DNA of 64,000 bases from Psoroptes ovis (taxonomy: Eukaryota; Arthropoda; Arachnida; Sarcoptiformes; Psoroptidae). The notes under the pieces are model-generated. The model saw only the letters and a program-made list of their open reading frames with translations, did not search any database and had not been told where the DNA came from. The position numbers and the translations under genes are program-made. The DNA is taken from contig PQWQ01000005.1 in NCBI GenBank assembly GCA_002943765.1, positions 3,721,001 through 3,785,000 on the forward strand, written 5' to 3'. Below, one piece after another: positions 26,101 to 41,100 of the stretch (positions within the stretch are counted from its first letter, which is position 1; every line of letters starts with the position of its first letter).

Positions 26101-29100
26101 ACTTTGTTGGCATTTTTTCGCTTTATTTCTTAATATTCTCAGAGCTTTACTTGTGTCGTTCGAGAAACACATTAGAATTATTTCTTTTTTTTATTCTCTT
26201 TGATATGAATCGTTCATTCATTTACTTTAATGTTCATCGAAGAAAATAATAGATTGTCCGAAAAGTTTTGGCCGATTTTCATACGACAACTCTATCGTGA
26301 TTAAGCCGAATGAACTTTTCGGACAGCCTAATATATAAATGAATTCATTGAAAGAGAGAGATAATCATTATTGTCATCATTAAAAAAAGTGTAGAATCAA
26401 GACCCTTGGAAAAAGACAGAGAATTATATCCCAAGAATTTCTTACCAAAGACTAATACTTTGATATAAAGCAATGAAGCTAAGACATTCCAGAATCGTTT
26501 TTTTTTCGTCTTCGATTTTCTCGATTCTGTCCAGGGTTCTCAATACATTTTATTATATTAGGTTGTTGTCCGAAAAGTTCATTCGGCTTGATCAATAGAG
26601 TCGCTTATAAAAATCGGTCAGAACTTTTCAGACAACCTAATATTATTAGTGATGTTGGGGCTGTTATTTGTGATAAGGTTTTCCATGGTAAAAATGAAGA
26701 AAATAACCCGAAACACAGCAACAAATATTTGAATTGAATTATTTCATCACGTTTTTTGTTGTTTTTGATTTCATTTCATTTGTTTTTTTTGCAGAATTTC
26801 CAATTCTTGATCTATTCGACTGGATTCTATGGTATTCTGTGTGTCTAAGCTTCGCGTGCAGCCTTATTTTCGACCCTGTTTATCCTAGGATTCCAAAGAC
26901 AAGCAGAAAAACTGGGAATTTTCAATGGTATCATCATCATCTTTGAGCTCCACGATTCTTTTTAAGAACCAAATTCTTCACACATTCTGAGCGTCTTAGA
27001 TCATTTTCGTACTGAAAATATTCCGAAATTCTTGTCAAGAATCTAATGGATTGAAGTAGAATTCTTTCACTTGATTCTTTGATTTGTTTTTTCCCATTCA
27101 AAAAAACATCATTGAATCATTTATTTAATTTCAAATTTTCGAAATCGCGCTTTGATCCATCCATGATTCGGTCATTGTGTTATTGCATTTCATCGAAATT
27201 ATTATTATTATTATTAGGTTGTCCGTAAAGTTCTGGTCGATTTTCATGAGCAATTCTATCGTGATTAAGCCGAATGAACTTTTCGGACAACCTATTATTA
27301 TTATTGCTATTATTAGCGTGATTAGTGTTAAATGATCTTAATGAACCAACAAAATTTTTGGAAATTTTTCAAAGAAACTTTGAAAACACTGCTAATGATA
27401 ATTTCCACTATTATTGTTATTAAATGACAAACAATTTTGATGATGTGATTTCATTTTGTTTGATTGCTTACAGCAATCAAACAAAGCAATAATATCCAAG
27501 AACTTCAAATAACCAAATGAACACACATAATTGTCAATTATGAGAGAAATTTCCCTAGAAAAATTTTTCCAGAAAAATATTCTGATTCTTTAAAAATTTT
27601 GAAAATTTTAATTTCTTTGAAAAATCATCCACGAGAATCAATCAATCGATGAAATTAGCCCATTTTTTTTGCCGAAGAATAATTTTTTGAAAAAATGAAA
27701 AAAAAATCCATTTATTTTAATTGAAATAGGAAATGTTAAGTTGTCCGGGAAAGTTCTGGCCGATTTTTTACGAGCAACTCTATTGAGTGAGCCGAATGAA
27801 CTTTTCGGACAACAACCTAATGTTGAGAAAAAATTTTCGGAATAATTTCTTTGAAAAAAAAATTCTTAAACACTATCAGGCTGTGGGTCTTGAAGTCTTG
27901 AAGACTTTTCGAAAGACTTTCCATCATCCGAAGAAAAAGTACTGAACATTTCAATACAAATAATAATTATTATCATTAAATGAAATAAATGTTTTTTGTG
28001 ATAATTTGTTTTTGAACTTGTTATACATTTGTGTGTAAGATTTCTTTGAATTATCGAATTTTCTCAAGAAAATTTTCTTGATTTTGCTGCTAATTTTCAC
28101 CCAGTAAAAAATCGATTTTTCTTTCTTCAAATTTCAGTCATCAGATTTTCAACAATTCGCAGTTTTTCACAGCCGTTTCTTAGGTTTTTAGTCGAAGGAA
28201 TAATATTAGGCTGTCCGAAAAGTTCATTCGGCTTAATCAATAGAGTTACTGCATGAAAATCGGCCAGAACTTTTTGGACAGCCTTTGAATATTTCTTAAA
28301 ATTTCAATTGAAATTCATTTTTCCTCTCACACACACACACATATTTTGTATTCATTTCATTTGTGTTAATGGAAAAATTTTTGAAATTTTCAAAAATTTA
28401 AATTTTCTCTTTTTGAAATGCGATTGGCCCGAGTTTTTATTGTTGTTTGTTTGCTTGTCGCTATTGTTATTGCTATAGTCGTTTACCCAAAATAATGATG
28501 AACATAATTAAGCCTAAATGGTCTAAGAAGTGAAAAAAACTGTGAAACTTTTACAGTAATTCGGGTATAATAATCATAATAATGATTATTGTTGATCATT
28601 TGGGGGTCGTATACTTGGGTCTACAAACAAAAAAAAATCAAAATGCATTGTTTGTATTATTATGAGTGTTTGTTGAACACACACTAATCACTGTTAATAT
28701 GAATTGATGCAAATTAGACTTTTAAATGTTTTAGGGGTGGCTGTAGCTTCAAATGATGCGGGGATAGAAATGAACAACAAAAGTTAACATCATTAAATCA
28801 TCATCGTCATCATAATATTTCCATATATAAACGACGATAATAATAATAATTATTATTTTAATAAAAATGACCGTAAATTGCAAAATTTTCAAGCATTTAT
28901 ATTTATTTTCCATGATTGACTATGATATTTTCAATAGAAAATTATTTGGCTGTCCGAAAAGTTCATTCGGTTAAATCACAATATAGTTGTCATATGAAAA
29001 TCGGCCACAACTTTTCGGACAACTCAATATTGTTCGAAAGAAAACAATGGTAAAGTCTGCAAATTGCTTAAGCATTTATTTTCCAAGTATTAGGTTGTTG

Positions 29101-32100
29101 TCCGAAAAGTTCATTCGGCTTAATCACAATAGAGTCGGCTAATGAAAATCGGTCAGAACTTTCCGGACAAAACCTAATATTTTCCAAGTACTTTGTAAGA
29201 TTTTTTATTATTAGCTTATTCATTACGTGTAAATGTCTTTGTTGGGATGAGAGTTTTTTCATTACTTAAATTAACTTGAAAATCGACTAATAACAAACAA
29301 AGCAGCCATATAAAAGCAAATAACCGAAGCCGAAACGAAACGATTAATGTCATTTTTATTCTTAAAATTTCTATGGAAAATCATTTTTTTGTAAGAAATT
29401 TCGGGCTACTTAATAATAGTTTTTAATGAAATTGTGAATTATTAAATTAAGTACAATAAAGTATAAGGTTGTCCGAAAAGTTGTGGCCAATTTTCCTTGA
29501 GCAACTCTATTGTGATTAAGCCGAATGAACTTTTCGGACAACCCAATATAAAAAACAAATGAATGAATTAAGTGTTTTCGCTAAAAGTAAAAATGAATAA
29601 AAATATGAACTGATATGATGATAACAAATATCAAATAATAATAATAATCATTAGACATCATTAAGTGTATTCATTCATTCATTCATATTTGTGATTCCAT
29701 TCATTCATTCTTGTCGTCTCATACATCATCATAATGTTTTTTTATTTGCTTACTTTTGTTGAAATTTTTGCCATAACATTTTGGCTGTCCGGAAAGTTCA
29801 TTCGGCTTCAATCAATAGAGTCGGCTCATAAAAATTGGCCACAACTTTCCGGACAGCCTGATAATTTCTAGCAATTCTTGAGAATTATTTTCAATTATTT
29901 CTCTTCAAATGAATTGAGACTATTTCTTATTTTTTGACTTCGCCATTCATTCAAAGTGAATTCAATTTATTCATTCATTCATTCATTTAGTTTTTGTCAC
30001 CTTTATCTTTTGAATTTTACATTTGATCTAATTTTTTTCCATGAATTTTCCATTATCTTTGCCAGACAATACCAGCTATAATGCAATTATAAATGGTGAA
30101 ATAGCGTTACCATGTAATATAACATCACCATCATTTGATGATAGCGTTTCATTAGTACTCTGGTATCGTGATGACATTTCAACACCAATCTATACGGTTG
30201 ATTCACGACAATCGACAACACTGGCAAATGCACAGCATTTTCTTCACACCGATATTTTCGATCAACGTGCAACATTCAACATTAGTTATCCATTAGCATT
30301 TTTAATTATTAAAAATGTTCGATCATCGGATGGTGGTGATTATCGTTGTCGTGTTGATTTTCGTCGTGCACGTACTATCAATAGGATATTGAAATTGACG
30401 GTTATCGGTGAGTTAATCTGATTTTAATTAATTTTGAATTTTGATAATTCCATGATTCGGCCACGTGCCTTAATTATTGAATGAAACTACCCTGATGACT
30501 TGGGTCTAATGCCAAAGGGTTAATATTGAACGCTTTACCAAAGCAGTATTCACGATTTCAACGGCCTTTTCTGAGTAATTATGACTGTTTTTGCAGCCCT
30601 TATTCGATATGGTTCCTCTGTCTGTAGCCATTTCATGTTTTAGGATAAGTTTTTTTTAGGAATAGATACCCCTTTGATTACTACAAGTAATTTAAATAAA
30701 AATGATAATTCATTTCAGGTTGCCCGAAAAGTTCATTCGGTTTAATCAATAGAGTTGGTGGATGAAAATCGGCCAAAACTTTTCGGACAACCTCAAATTT
30801 TAAAACAAAAGCACTGCACCGCTGAAGACACCATTTTAAAATGAAATTATTGTTTTACCCAAAAAAAGATAATAATCGTGAAATCCAAAAATAATTTTTT
30901 ACAAAATCGATTTTCTTCTCGGCTTCGTTTTGGCTCAATGATGAAACATTTTTTTGGTTCCCTGCAAATGAACCAAAATGAACCAGGAAATATTTCGGTA
31001 AAAAATGGCCTAAAATCAATCGAATTTCCATGTTTGCGTGATGCCTTTGCCTCAACCCTTTCTTCGTTGCTTCCACAACGAAAAATCAGCCCTGAAAAAG
31101 TGTCGAAAAAAATCACTTTAAATCATTTTCTATTGGGTCTTGCAGCATAGCAGCAGCAGCAGTGAATACATTGATTCGATAGTAAACTAATTACCATTTT
31201 TATCATGATCACGAAGAGAAAAAAAAATTAAATTTATTTTTTTTCATTGGAATTTTTTTCACGGTTGAAACCCTTGATTCCCTGAGTAATTCAGAAATGC
31301 GAGTGAAAGTCGAATGATGAAACAAAATTCAAAAAAATCTCTTAGATTAAATTGTGAAAAATATTCTAGCATCATACAGGCCTTAGAATTCAGTTGTTCT
31401 CAACCAGTTTAGTGCGGTACTTTGAGCCAGATTTCAAAAATGTGCGGCCGAATTAGGGAAAATCCGTTACTCATTCCTTTACTTTTGTGTTTCGGGAAAA
31501 ATAAAAGGGTACAAAGGCTATTCCTTTTTTCACAGTGTGTCGTAGCAAAGAAAAGGGTTGAGAACGACTGTCATTAGAATATAAAGCAGAGCAAAGATGA
31601 TTAAATTACTGCTATTTTCACCCCGTTGAAAACTGCTGCATATTCTAATCATCATTAGCCGTGAAATCGAATCAAATTCGGAATTAATTAATCAATTTTC
31701 AATCAATATGATTTGTGAAATGCCTGATTTTTAAATATTTTCATTTATTTTCCCTTTCCCTGATAACAAATGATGATCAACATGATCATCATCATTTGAT
31801 TTATGATTAACAGTGCCAACAACTTCTGTCATAATTTATGATCGAAATTTTACCATAATCGACCAGATTGCCGGTCCATTTGTTGAAGATTCAACGCAAA
31901 GCCTTATTTGTGATTCAAGTGAAGGTAAGTTGTTGTTGTTGTCATTATTATTTCATTATTAAAGGTATTTGAACAGTATTAGACTTTGAAAAATTTGAAG
32001 AAAATAATTTGAAATTAAACAGGTTTATTTTTGAAGATTTGAAGCTATGTTTCTTCAAGCGATATACATAGTCTTAATTTTTTAAGATCATATATTAGGT

Positions 32101-35100
32101 CGTTGTCCGAAAAATTCATTCGGCTTCATCAAAATAGAGCTGCTCATGAAAATCGGCCAGAACTTTCCGTACAATCTAATAATTTAAGATTTTACAAAAA
32201 TCATCAATTTTAATTTCAAATCATTCAACCATTGGGTCCACCATGCGATTCCGAAGCCTCCGAAAACAGCAAACATGATCACATTTTCCATTTCCGAACC
32301 GGTACTGCTGCAAAAAAAATATTGAAACACCATTTCGGTGAACACTGGCTCCAATAATAATGCATTAGGTTGTCCGAAAAGTTTTGGCCGATTTTCAATA
32401 AACAACTCTATCATTAAGCCGAATGAACTTTTCGTACAACTTAATAATAGTAATAATAACAATAAATAATGATATTATTATTATTCGATAATGATTGGCG
32501 ATTGTGTCCAATAATAGCAATAATAATAATGATCAATCCATTTGCTCGATTGTAAAATCATATATCAGAGTATTATTGTATTAGCTTGTCCCATAAATTC
32601 TTGCCGTTTTTTAAATTTTTTTTTTCATTTGAAAAACGGCAAGAACTTATAGGACAACCTAATATTATTTGAAGTTTTAAATTTCTTTGTTTCAAATTGC
32701 AATTTTTCCACCGATTTTCTTCGGATTTTATTGTTTTAATGTGTGTGTGTGTGTGTGTGTTTGGAAGCCAAAGACTTTGATAATTTTTTTTTGGACAATC
32801 ATTTGTGGCCATCATTAAGCCTCTGGTACTGGTGTAGGGTGTGTGTGTGTGTGTGTGCTACCATGTACCGATTTCAAGTTATTAAGAAAGTGAAATATCA
32901 ATAAAAATGAAATTAAATTAAATCAACAAAACAAACAAACAAACAGATAAACAGCAATCAAATATATATATCAATGACGACTAAATTAAATTGTGGAATC
33001 AAATATTTGAAGGCTGTCCGAAAAGTTCCTCCGGCTTAATCAATCAAAGTTGTTCAATGAAAAGCGGACAAAACCTTTCGGACAACCTTATTAATAACAA
33101 TAAGAAATAATGTTTCTTATTTGTTTCTTTTCTTTAAGAATTTTTTTTCTTAAAACTTTTATCATCATAGTCATAATCATGGTCATTATCTCATCAGCAA
33201 TCGTAATGATAATAGGGGGTTGTCAATTTTCGCCCAAAATCAAAAAAACTTTCAAAAACTTTTCACTAATTATCTTCCCTTTGTTTGTTTTCAAAGGCCC
33301 CCACCCTCTAAAAAAATGGCCATAAATAATTGCAAAATCCAATCTAAGACAATGAAACAGTTTTCTACTGTTTTGAAACCAAGTCTTGGTTCAATTGTAG
33401 ACATTGAATCAAAATCTTATCAAATTGGAATTGGAAATTTTAGCCAAAGATTCCATCGAGTCTTCTCCTGACCATTCTGAGAATCCATTCTGAGTTCGGC
33501 CTTTCCATCGCGCAGACATTTTCACCGAGAAACTGTTGCCGGAAGACATTTTTGATCTTTTTATTTTTTTTTCTTCGTAAATTTAAATCAAATTAAAAAT
33601 TTAAGAGGTATAAGGTTTATGATCACTGATTTATACTTAGTGAAACAACAAAAAATTATTAGGTCATCCGAAAAGTTCATTACGCTTAATCGAATAGAGT
33701 TGCTCATGAAAATCGGTCAGAACTTTTCGGACAATCTAATACTATGAAAGCATCATCTGTAAACTATCTCAAAAATTGAATTTTCATTGAAGCATTGACC
33801 AAAAAAAGTATTATTTTTACTACCCCAAAAAAAAACTAGGCCCCAAAATGACCGTACAATATTTTCTGGTTCAAAAAGATTTTCTGCATTTGAACTATTA
33901 GGCTGTCCCATAAGTTCTTGCTGTTTTTTAAATTTATTTTCATCTGAAAAACGGCAAAAACTTATGGGACAACCCAATAAATGATAAATCTTGATTTTCT
34001 TTTTTTTGATTTTCCTGTTTTTCTGATATATTTTTTGATGATGATATGTGTCTTGTGCACTATGGGTTTCATGTGTGTGTATGGTTAAATTATAAATTAT
34101 ATGTCTGTTGTTGTTTTTTCTGTGTGCCAGGAAAAAATAATAGAAACAATAATAATAATAATAATAATAATAATTACAAAAACTAAAATATAATATTAAT
34201 GTCTTAACATTCATTATATTTTGATTTTATTTTATTTAGGATTAGTTATTTATCAATTAGATTGTTGTCCGAAAAGTTCATTCGGCTTAATCACGATAGA
34301 GTTTTTGAATGAAAATCGGCCACAACTTGCCGGACAACCTAATATTTTTTTACATTTTATTTCAGGACTCTTCAGTATCCCTAGTTTATTATGAGATATG
34401 ATTATTCGATTTGAAAAAAACATATATATCAAATAGACATTTATTTTCTGTGTTTCATTTTCTCATTCATATTTCATTAGATATCATTGAAAATGCATGA
34501 AAAGCTTCATAGATTTTTGCTTTCAGATTAAACAACAAAGCAACAACAAAACAAAGCAAATCATATGGCTAAATACACTCATTTTCCATATTTCAAAGAA
34601 TGCTTAATTCACTCTATACAAGATTGATAGACAATGAGATGTTTTTCAGAATCCTTGAAAATAATCCAAAGCTAGATGTTGTAATAATCAAATGATAATG
34701 AAGAATAATCAAAGTTTTTCTCGGGTACTTTGATCCCTGAATTCTATGTCTATCAAGGTTGTTGATTCCACTATTAATTCCATGATAATAATGATGATGA
34801 TCATCTGTGATTTGTACCATATTTTTCCTCTTTGATTTGTTTATTTATAAATATTCAATTCACTCAATTTATTTATTTGAAATTATCAAATGAAATGAAT
34901 ACAAATTATTGAAGAAATAATAAAGATCGAATTCAATTTGATTCAATTAGTATTTTTGAACAAAATGATCATAAATATCGATTGTCAATTTGGCTGTAGT
35001 TGATTTTCATTTATTTTTATTTGATTGTCCGGAAAGTTCTGGCTGATTTTCATGTGAGTAACTCTATTGTGAATAAGCCGAATGAAATTTTCGGACAACA

Positions 35101-38100
35101 AACTGATATTACAATATGTGTAGCAATTGAAGACTTTTATTTATTGAAATAACTAACAATTCAATTTTGAAAAATCATTTATTTTAAACTTGAATAATTG
35201 TTTTTTCTTCAAGATATTTGCATGTATTTTCACAAATTGAAGCGTGTATTTTCATTATTTTAAATTTTCATTTCGAATTGTGATTTAGTAAATCATCGAA
35301 AAAATAGAGAAAATTAATAAAATCATTAATTTACGACAACAATAATTAATTTAAAAAATTGAAAATGTCTCATTTTTCTTAATAGGAAATCCATTGCCAG
35401 TGGTTCATTGGTGGCGTGATACAAATCTAATCGATAGTGATTATTTTATAATTAATAATACAATTTCAAGAAATGTGCTAACATTAACCAATCTAAGTCG
35501 TGATGATTTACAATCAACATTTACATGTCAAGCATATAATACAAATTTAACAGTGCCTATTACGAAAACCGTTCAATTAGATCTTTATTGTAAGTATATC
35601 TATTCGATTTGTTTGACCCTTTTATTCCTTAATATTAAATTTTAAAATAATTTTGAAATTCAATTCTTTCTTGTCCAAACAGTGAAACCTAAAGAAATAC
35701 GAATAATAGCCCCAATGAATTCCAATAATAATCAATCATTATCATACCCAACATCAATATCATTATCGACGACACCAATCGAATTGGCTTGTCAATGTTT
35801 TGGTTCGCGGCCATCGGCTCGAATTCGGTGGCGAAAAGTGCATCGCAACAGTCTTACAAGTCTTAATAATACACAAGATATTCAAAGTGATTCAAATGAT
35901 TTAAAAGAATTTTCACAAATCATCACCAATGATGGATTAACAACGACAAGTTTCCTATCATATGTGCCTTCAATCGATGATAATAATAAAATAATTCTAT
36001 GTATTGGTTATAATCCAAAAATTTCGGAAAATATTTATTCAATCAACTATTCATGGCCAATCAATATTACATGTATGTGTTACACATTGAGTTCGTTCGT
36101 TCGCTATTTTGTTCAAATTTCAATTCCATTTATTGGCAAATTTTTTTTCTTTGCCACATTTTCTTAGACATTACTTATTTTCCCTTAAGAATAATAAGCG
36201 AATCACTTGAATTTAGATAAAAATCCATTAAATCTAATCTCATCAAACATTTTGGTTTTGAGAAGAAAATTTTTGAGTCTTAAATGAATCTTGAAAAATA
36301 GATAAATAAATATTTGGTTGTCCGATAAGTTCATTCGGCTTATTCAAATGAAAGTTGTTCATTGAAAATTGGCCAAAACTTTTCGGACAACTTTTCGAAT
36401 ATATATTCAAATAAGAGAGATTAATGGACCCCGAATTTTATCTGACAATATTTGAATAGATAAATAGATCCTCTCTCTGAAGACAAAATTTGAATTTGAT
36501 TTCATTCAATCAAATTTAAATTTTTCTCTCTGGAATTTTCTAATAAATTTTCATTTAATAAAATAGAAAAATTTCTGCATTTATTTTCTATGTGAATACA
36601 TTTTCATTATTTCTTATAATAATCCATATAAAACATTTGATTATTATTTGATTAGATTCACCAATATTATCATTAATCATGGGTTCCGATTCACGATCAC
36701 AAGATATTGTCGAAGGAAGTAATGTATATTTTGAATGTGATATTAAGGTATGTATCATTTTGATTGAAAATTTTGACATCTATTATTTCCCTTTCCATCA
36801 CCAAATATTTCCCATTTTTGCATACAAAGAAAAACAAACAATATTGATGCACACGCACCAAATAAAATGGCCCCGAGGTTTAATGTTTGTCGAAAATTGC
36901 ATAACTTTTCTTTTCTAAAGTTAATGGCATCATCAAATGACTAAATTACTAAATTAAATCATATTGGAAACATAGAGGAAAAATAATGTAATTTTTAATG
37001 TCCATTTACTTATGATACAAAATTGAATAATGTTATTTCATCATTATTCCATTATTATCATTACTATCATTATTGAATATTGAATTTTTATTTTTTATTA
37101 TTTTGAATTTTTGCCGTAAACTATTTATTGTCAATTTTGATTTTTTTTTTTTTTTGGTTCTTTGGTCCCTGGTTTCTTTGGTCCCAATTTGAAATTTTTT
37201 TCTGATTTCCATGTCTCTAAATTCTAATACAAATTTCTCATTTTTTTCGCATTGGGGTAACTTTGAAACTGTACAAAAATAATGATCCAAAAGGCAAATC
37301 CATATGTCACAAATTTTGGATGGAAACTTAATGGACAAATGCTTAATATGGTCAATAATAATAGCAATAACAGCAATACAACGACAGAAGCAGCAACATT
37401 ATTAAATAATAATAATAATAACAGTAATAATGATGAAACAATGACATCCAATGACCAAACATTATCAAGGAAAAACAATGTTAATGTTGATAGTAATGTA
37501 AAAATATCCAATACATCATTATTGATTACAAATGTAAATCATGAACATTATGGACATTATCAATGTTTTGCTAGTAATCAAATTGGTTCATCACAAAGTG
37601 AATCCGTATTTCTCAATGTTAAATGTAAGTATTTTTGTTGTTTTGTATTTTGTTTGTTGTCCGAAAAGTTCTGGCCGATTAATCGATAGAGTTGTTCAAT
37701 GAAAATCGGCTACAACTTTTCGGACAACCTATTACAATTTTGTTTTTTCCAATTATTTTCCGATTTGTTTTTGGTTGTTTGGTTGTTTCAAATTGAATTA
37801 TCATCATTTCGGAAAAATTTTCCACAAAAAAAAACTCATCAAAATTTAAAATTTTTATCAATTATTAGGCTGTTGTCCGAAAAGTTCATTACGCTTAATC
37901 AATAGAGTTGTCATATGAAAATCGGCCAGAACTTTTCGGACAACCTAATACTTCAACGTATGTTCTCACCCCCAAATGAATCCCAAAAATACCCAAAGAG
38001 AAAAAACGATTTTCGAAATTTCCGCCGCCGCTGCTCGAAAGGCCGCTAATGATTTCCGTATTCGTGCGATGAAATCACACATTGGCGATGATTGGCGTAA

Positions 38101-41100
38101 TTTTTCCGGAGAAAATATTTAAAATATCGCGTTGGAAATATTGAACAAAACCACACAGAGTTTGGCCCTTCATATTTAACCCAAAATTGAATTTGCATTT
38201 GTAATTAAATTTTAGCGTGTTTTTGTAATGTCTCAGGTTCTTTGGCCCCGATAAATTAGCCAAAATTGAACCAAAAACCGAACCTTAAATGGTAAAATTT
38301 TCTTTCGAAAAATTATCATTATTAGGTTGTCCCATAAGTTCTTCCCTAATTTTCAATGATTTTCTACGTTATAACCGGCAAGAACTTATGGAACAGGCCA
38401 ATAATTCTTGTTTTTATTCTTAGAATTTATTCCTTAGAAAAAATCAAAAAGAAAATATTCAATTTGATTTCAAAATTATATCGATATTATCACCATCATC
38501 ACCAAATCGATATCGAAATTGATTTTGGTACCCAAAATATTGGGTTGTCCCATAAGTTCTTGCCGATTTTCTCATTATTCCCTACGATATAATCGGCAAA
38601 AACTTTCTGGACAGCCTAATATAAAAAAAAATTCCTTGGAATATTTTTGTATTTATTTTTGGCCCGTGGAAAAGACACTGGAATTTTGAATTCAATTTGT
38701 GAATCGATTTTTTTCTGAGGAACAATTTTCGAGATTCGCTGCGAATATTCTTTGTTTATGTCTAAGAAATTCTGAAGATTCTTTAAGAAATTTTCATGAA
38801 AACGAATTATTTGAACTCAACATTTATATTCAGCTCGCGATTCGTCGATTTTCACTTGAATTTCATTCAAAAGTTTTTTTGCTTTTTCCTTGGTTCATAT
38901 TCATTCGAAATTCACAGTTGAACACACCCACACACTTGATTCTTTGCGATTTTGTGAATTTCTAATTTTTTCCTTTCTTTTTTATTTATTTTTCCTTATT
39001 CTTCCTTGATGCCTGGGTCCCTTGAAAATTTGACCCTTAAAAAAAATTAAAATAAATGAAAACCAAAGACATCCCGAAATGTAAATATTCGAATAAAATG
39101 ATTGCATTAGGTGTAGCTATTGATGAAACAATCAATATTGAATGTGAAATAATTGCAAATCCTAGCATAAATTTAAAATTTGAATGGTGGTTAGAATTGA
39201 TTAATGATAACAATATCAATTCCAATAATGGTAATGAAGATTCATCATCATCATCATCTACGAATATAACATCATCGAAAACGATAAAAAAATTAATCAA
39301 TACAAATTCATTACAAAATTGGATCAAATATCGACCAAAATCGATCAATGATTATGGGCGTTTGTATTGTTTTGCAATGAATAGTTTGGGTAAACAACGA
39401 CAACCATGTATTTATCATATTATTCAAGCTGGTAAGCTTTATTTTTTGTTTGAATTTTCGATTTGATTTAATTTGAAATTAATTCTTCTTTTTCCAAATT
39501 ATTCAAATTTCTTTCAATATTGCTGATGTTGTTCCTGTTCCCAAAGAACCACCAAATCATCCACATAATTGTACATTGATAAATAAAACAACACATTCAT
39601 TGACGGTTGAATGTTCACCCGGTTACAGTGGTGGTCTTAATCAAACATTTTATTTAGAAGTTTATGCATTGAATCCATTGAAATTATTGAAAAATTTAAC
39701 CAATGAACAACAACCCTATTTTCGAATCGATAATCTACCATCGGGTTTCCTATTCAAGCTTGTAATTTACTCGAGTAATCGTAAAGGTACATCGAAATCG
39801 ATTGAAATAACTGGCAGTACCACTGAGCCTTCTCCATGGAAGTCAGGTAAGGGGCAATTGAATTAAATCTAATTGAATCAATAATTAATTGATTGTTTCC
39901 ATGATCGATCACCATCACCCCTGAAAGATGAATATCCAAAAAATAATCATCATAATCATCAAGATGTGACCACAAACATTTCGATGACATTATTGACACC
40001 ATTTTTACTGATAATAATTGTGATAATTGTTATTGTGATATTATTGATTGCATTATCATTACACATACACAAACATATTAAAGGTCAGTAATCTATAGTC
40101 TCTTAAATAATCGATTTAATTAAATTTAAACCTTTGAAGGACGAACATTGAGGACCAATTCGAATGTTCAATCATTAGAACAGCATCAGCATCACCAGCA
40201 ACTGCCGAATCAATATTATCAATATCATCATCATAATCATAAACCAATGGCCGGCCCTGTGACCAACATTAAACCAAAATCTATTATGAAAAAGTATGAA
40301 AGTATTTTTAAGGGTCATAAAATTTGATATCACTAAATTTTTATTGACTTTGATACATTTTTATTGAATTTCCATTTTTCAGACAAAAAATTTGGAACAT
40401 TTCAACCGATGACAATATCACCAATAATAATAATAATCAAAGTATATTACCCTCATCTAATCATCTATTATCATCATCATCAAATTCAATAATTCATACA
40501 ACAGTTTCGATGAATAATTTAAATAATTTGAATAATAATCCATCACAAAATAGTAGAATGATCATGTTGAACAATGGCATCGATGGTGTCGATGGAATAG
40601 GCTATAGAATCGGTCGCATTGATGATTCCAATAATGAATCGATTGAGATTATCAATGATGATGTTGGTGGTGATGGTGATGGGAAATTGTTACATCCATT
40701 GAATAGTGATGCTGTTAATAATAATATTCAATCAACATTTAATGGTATGTTTTTATTTATTTATTGATTCATTATATTAGGTTGTTGTCCGAAAAGTTCA
40801 TTCGGCTTGCATCAATCGAAGTTGTTCATGAAAATCAGCCAGAACTTTTCGGACAACCTACTATTTTATGCATTTTTATTTTCAATTTTGGAAAATTAAT
40901 TCAAATTTTTGGCCTATTTTCATCTATTTTTTATGATTATTCATAAAGTTTTTGAATGTTTAAATATTGATAATCATAATCATCATCATCATCATCATAA
41001 TTATGATGATGATGATCGAAATCAATTGATATCAACGATAATAACTAATCATCAACAACAACAACAACAGCATCAACCAACACCAACACCAACACCATCA

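Larger units (their letters stand above)
17193..30065 (+). other. Gene 1 intron 1 (12.9 kb)
   Basis: Bounded by GTAAAT and TTTGCCAG. It contains 22 type A MITEs, the hairpin candidate and simple repeats; no nested gene was recognised. Confidence 0.55.

Noticed and set aside
30847..31150. Region open on both strands (about 90 codons each) in gene 1 intron 2
   Set aside because: No domain, no phase-compatible splice pair with neighbouring exons, and no counterpart in gene 2.
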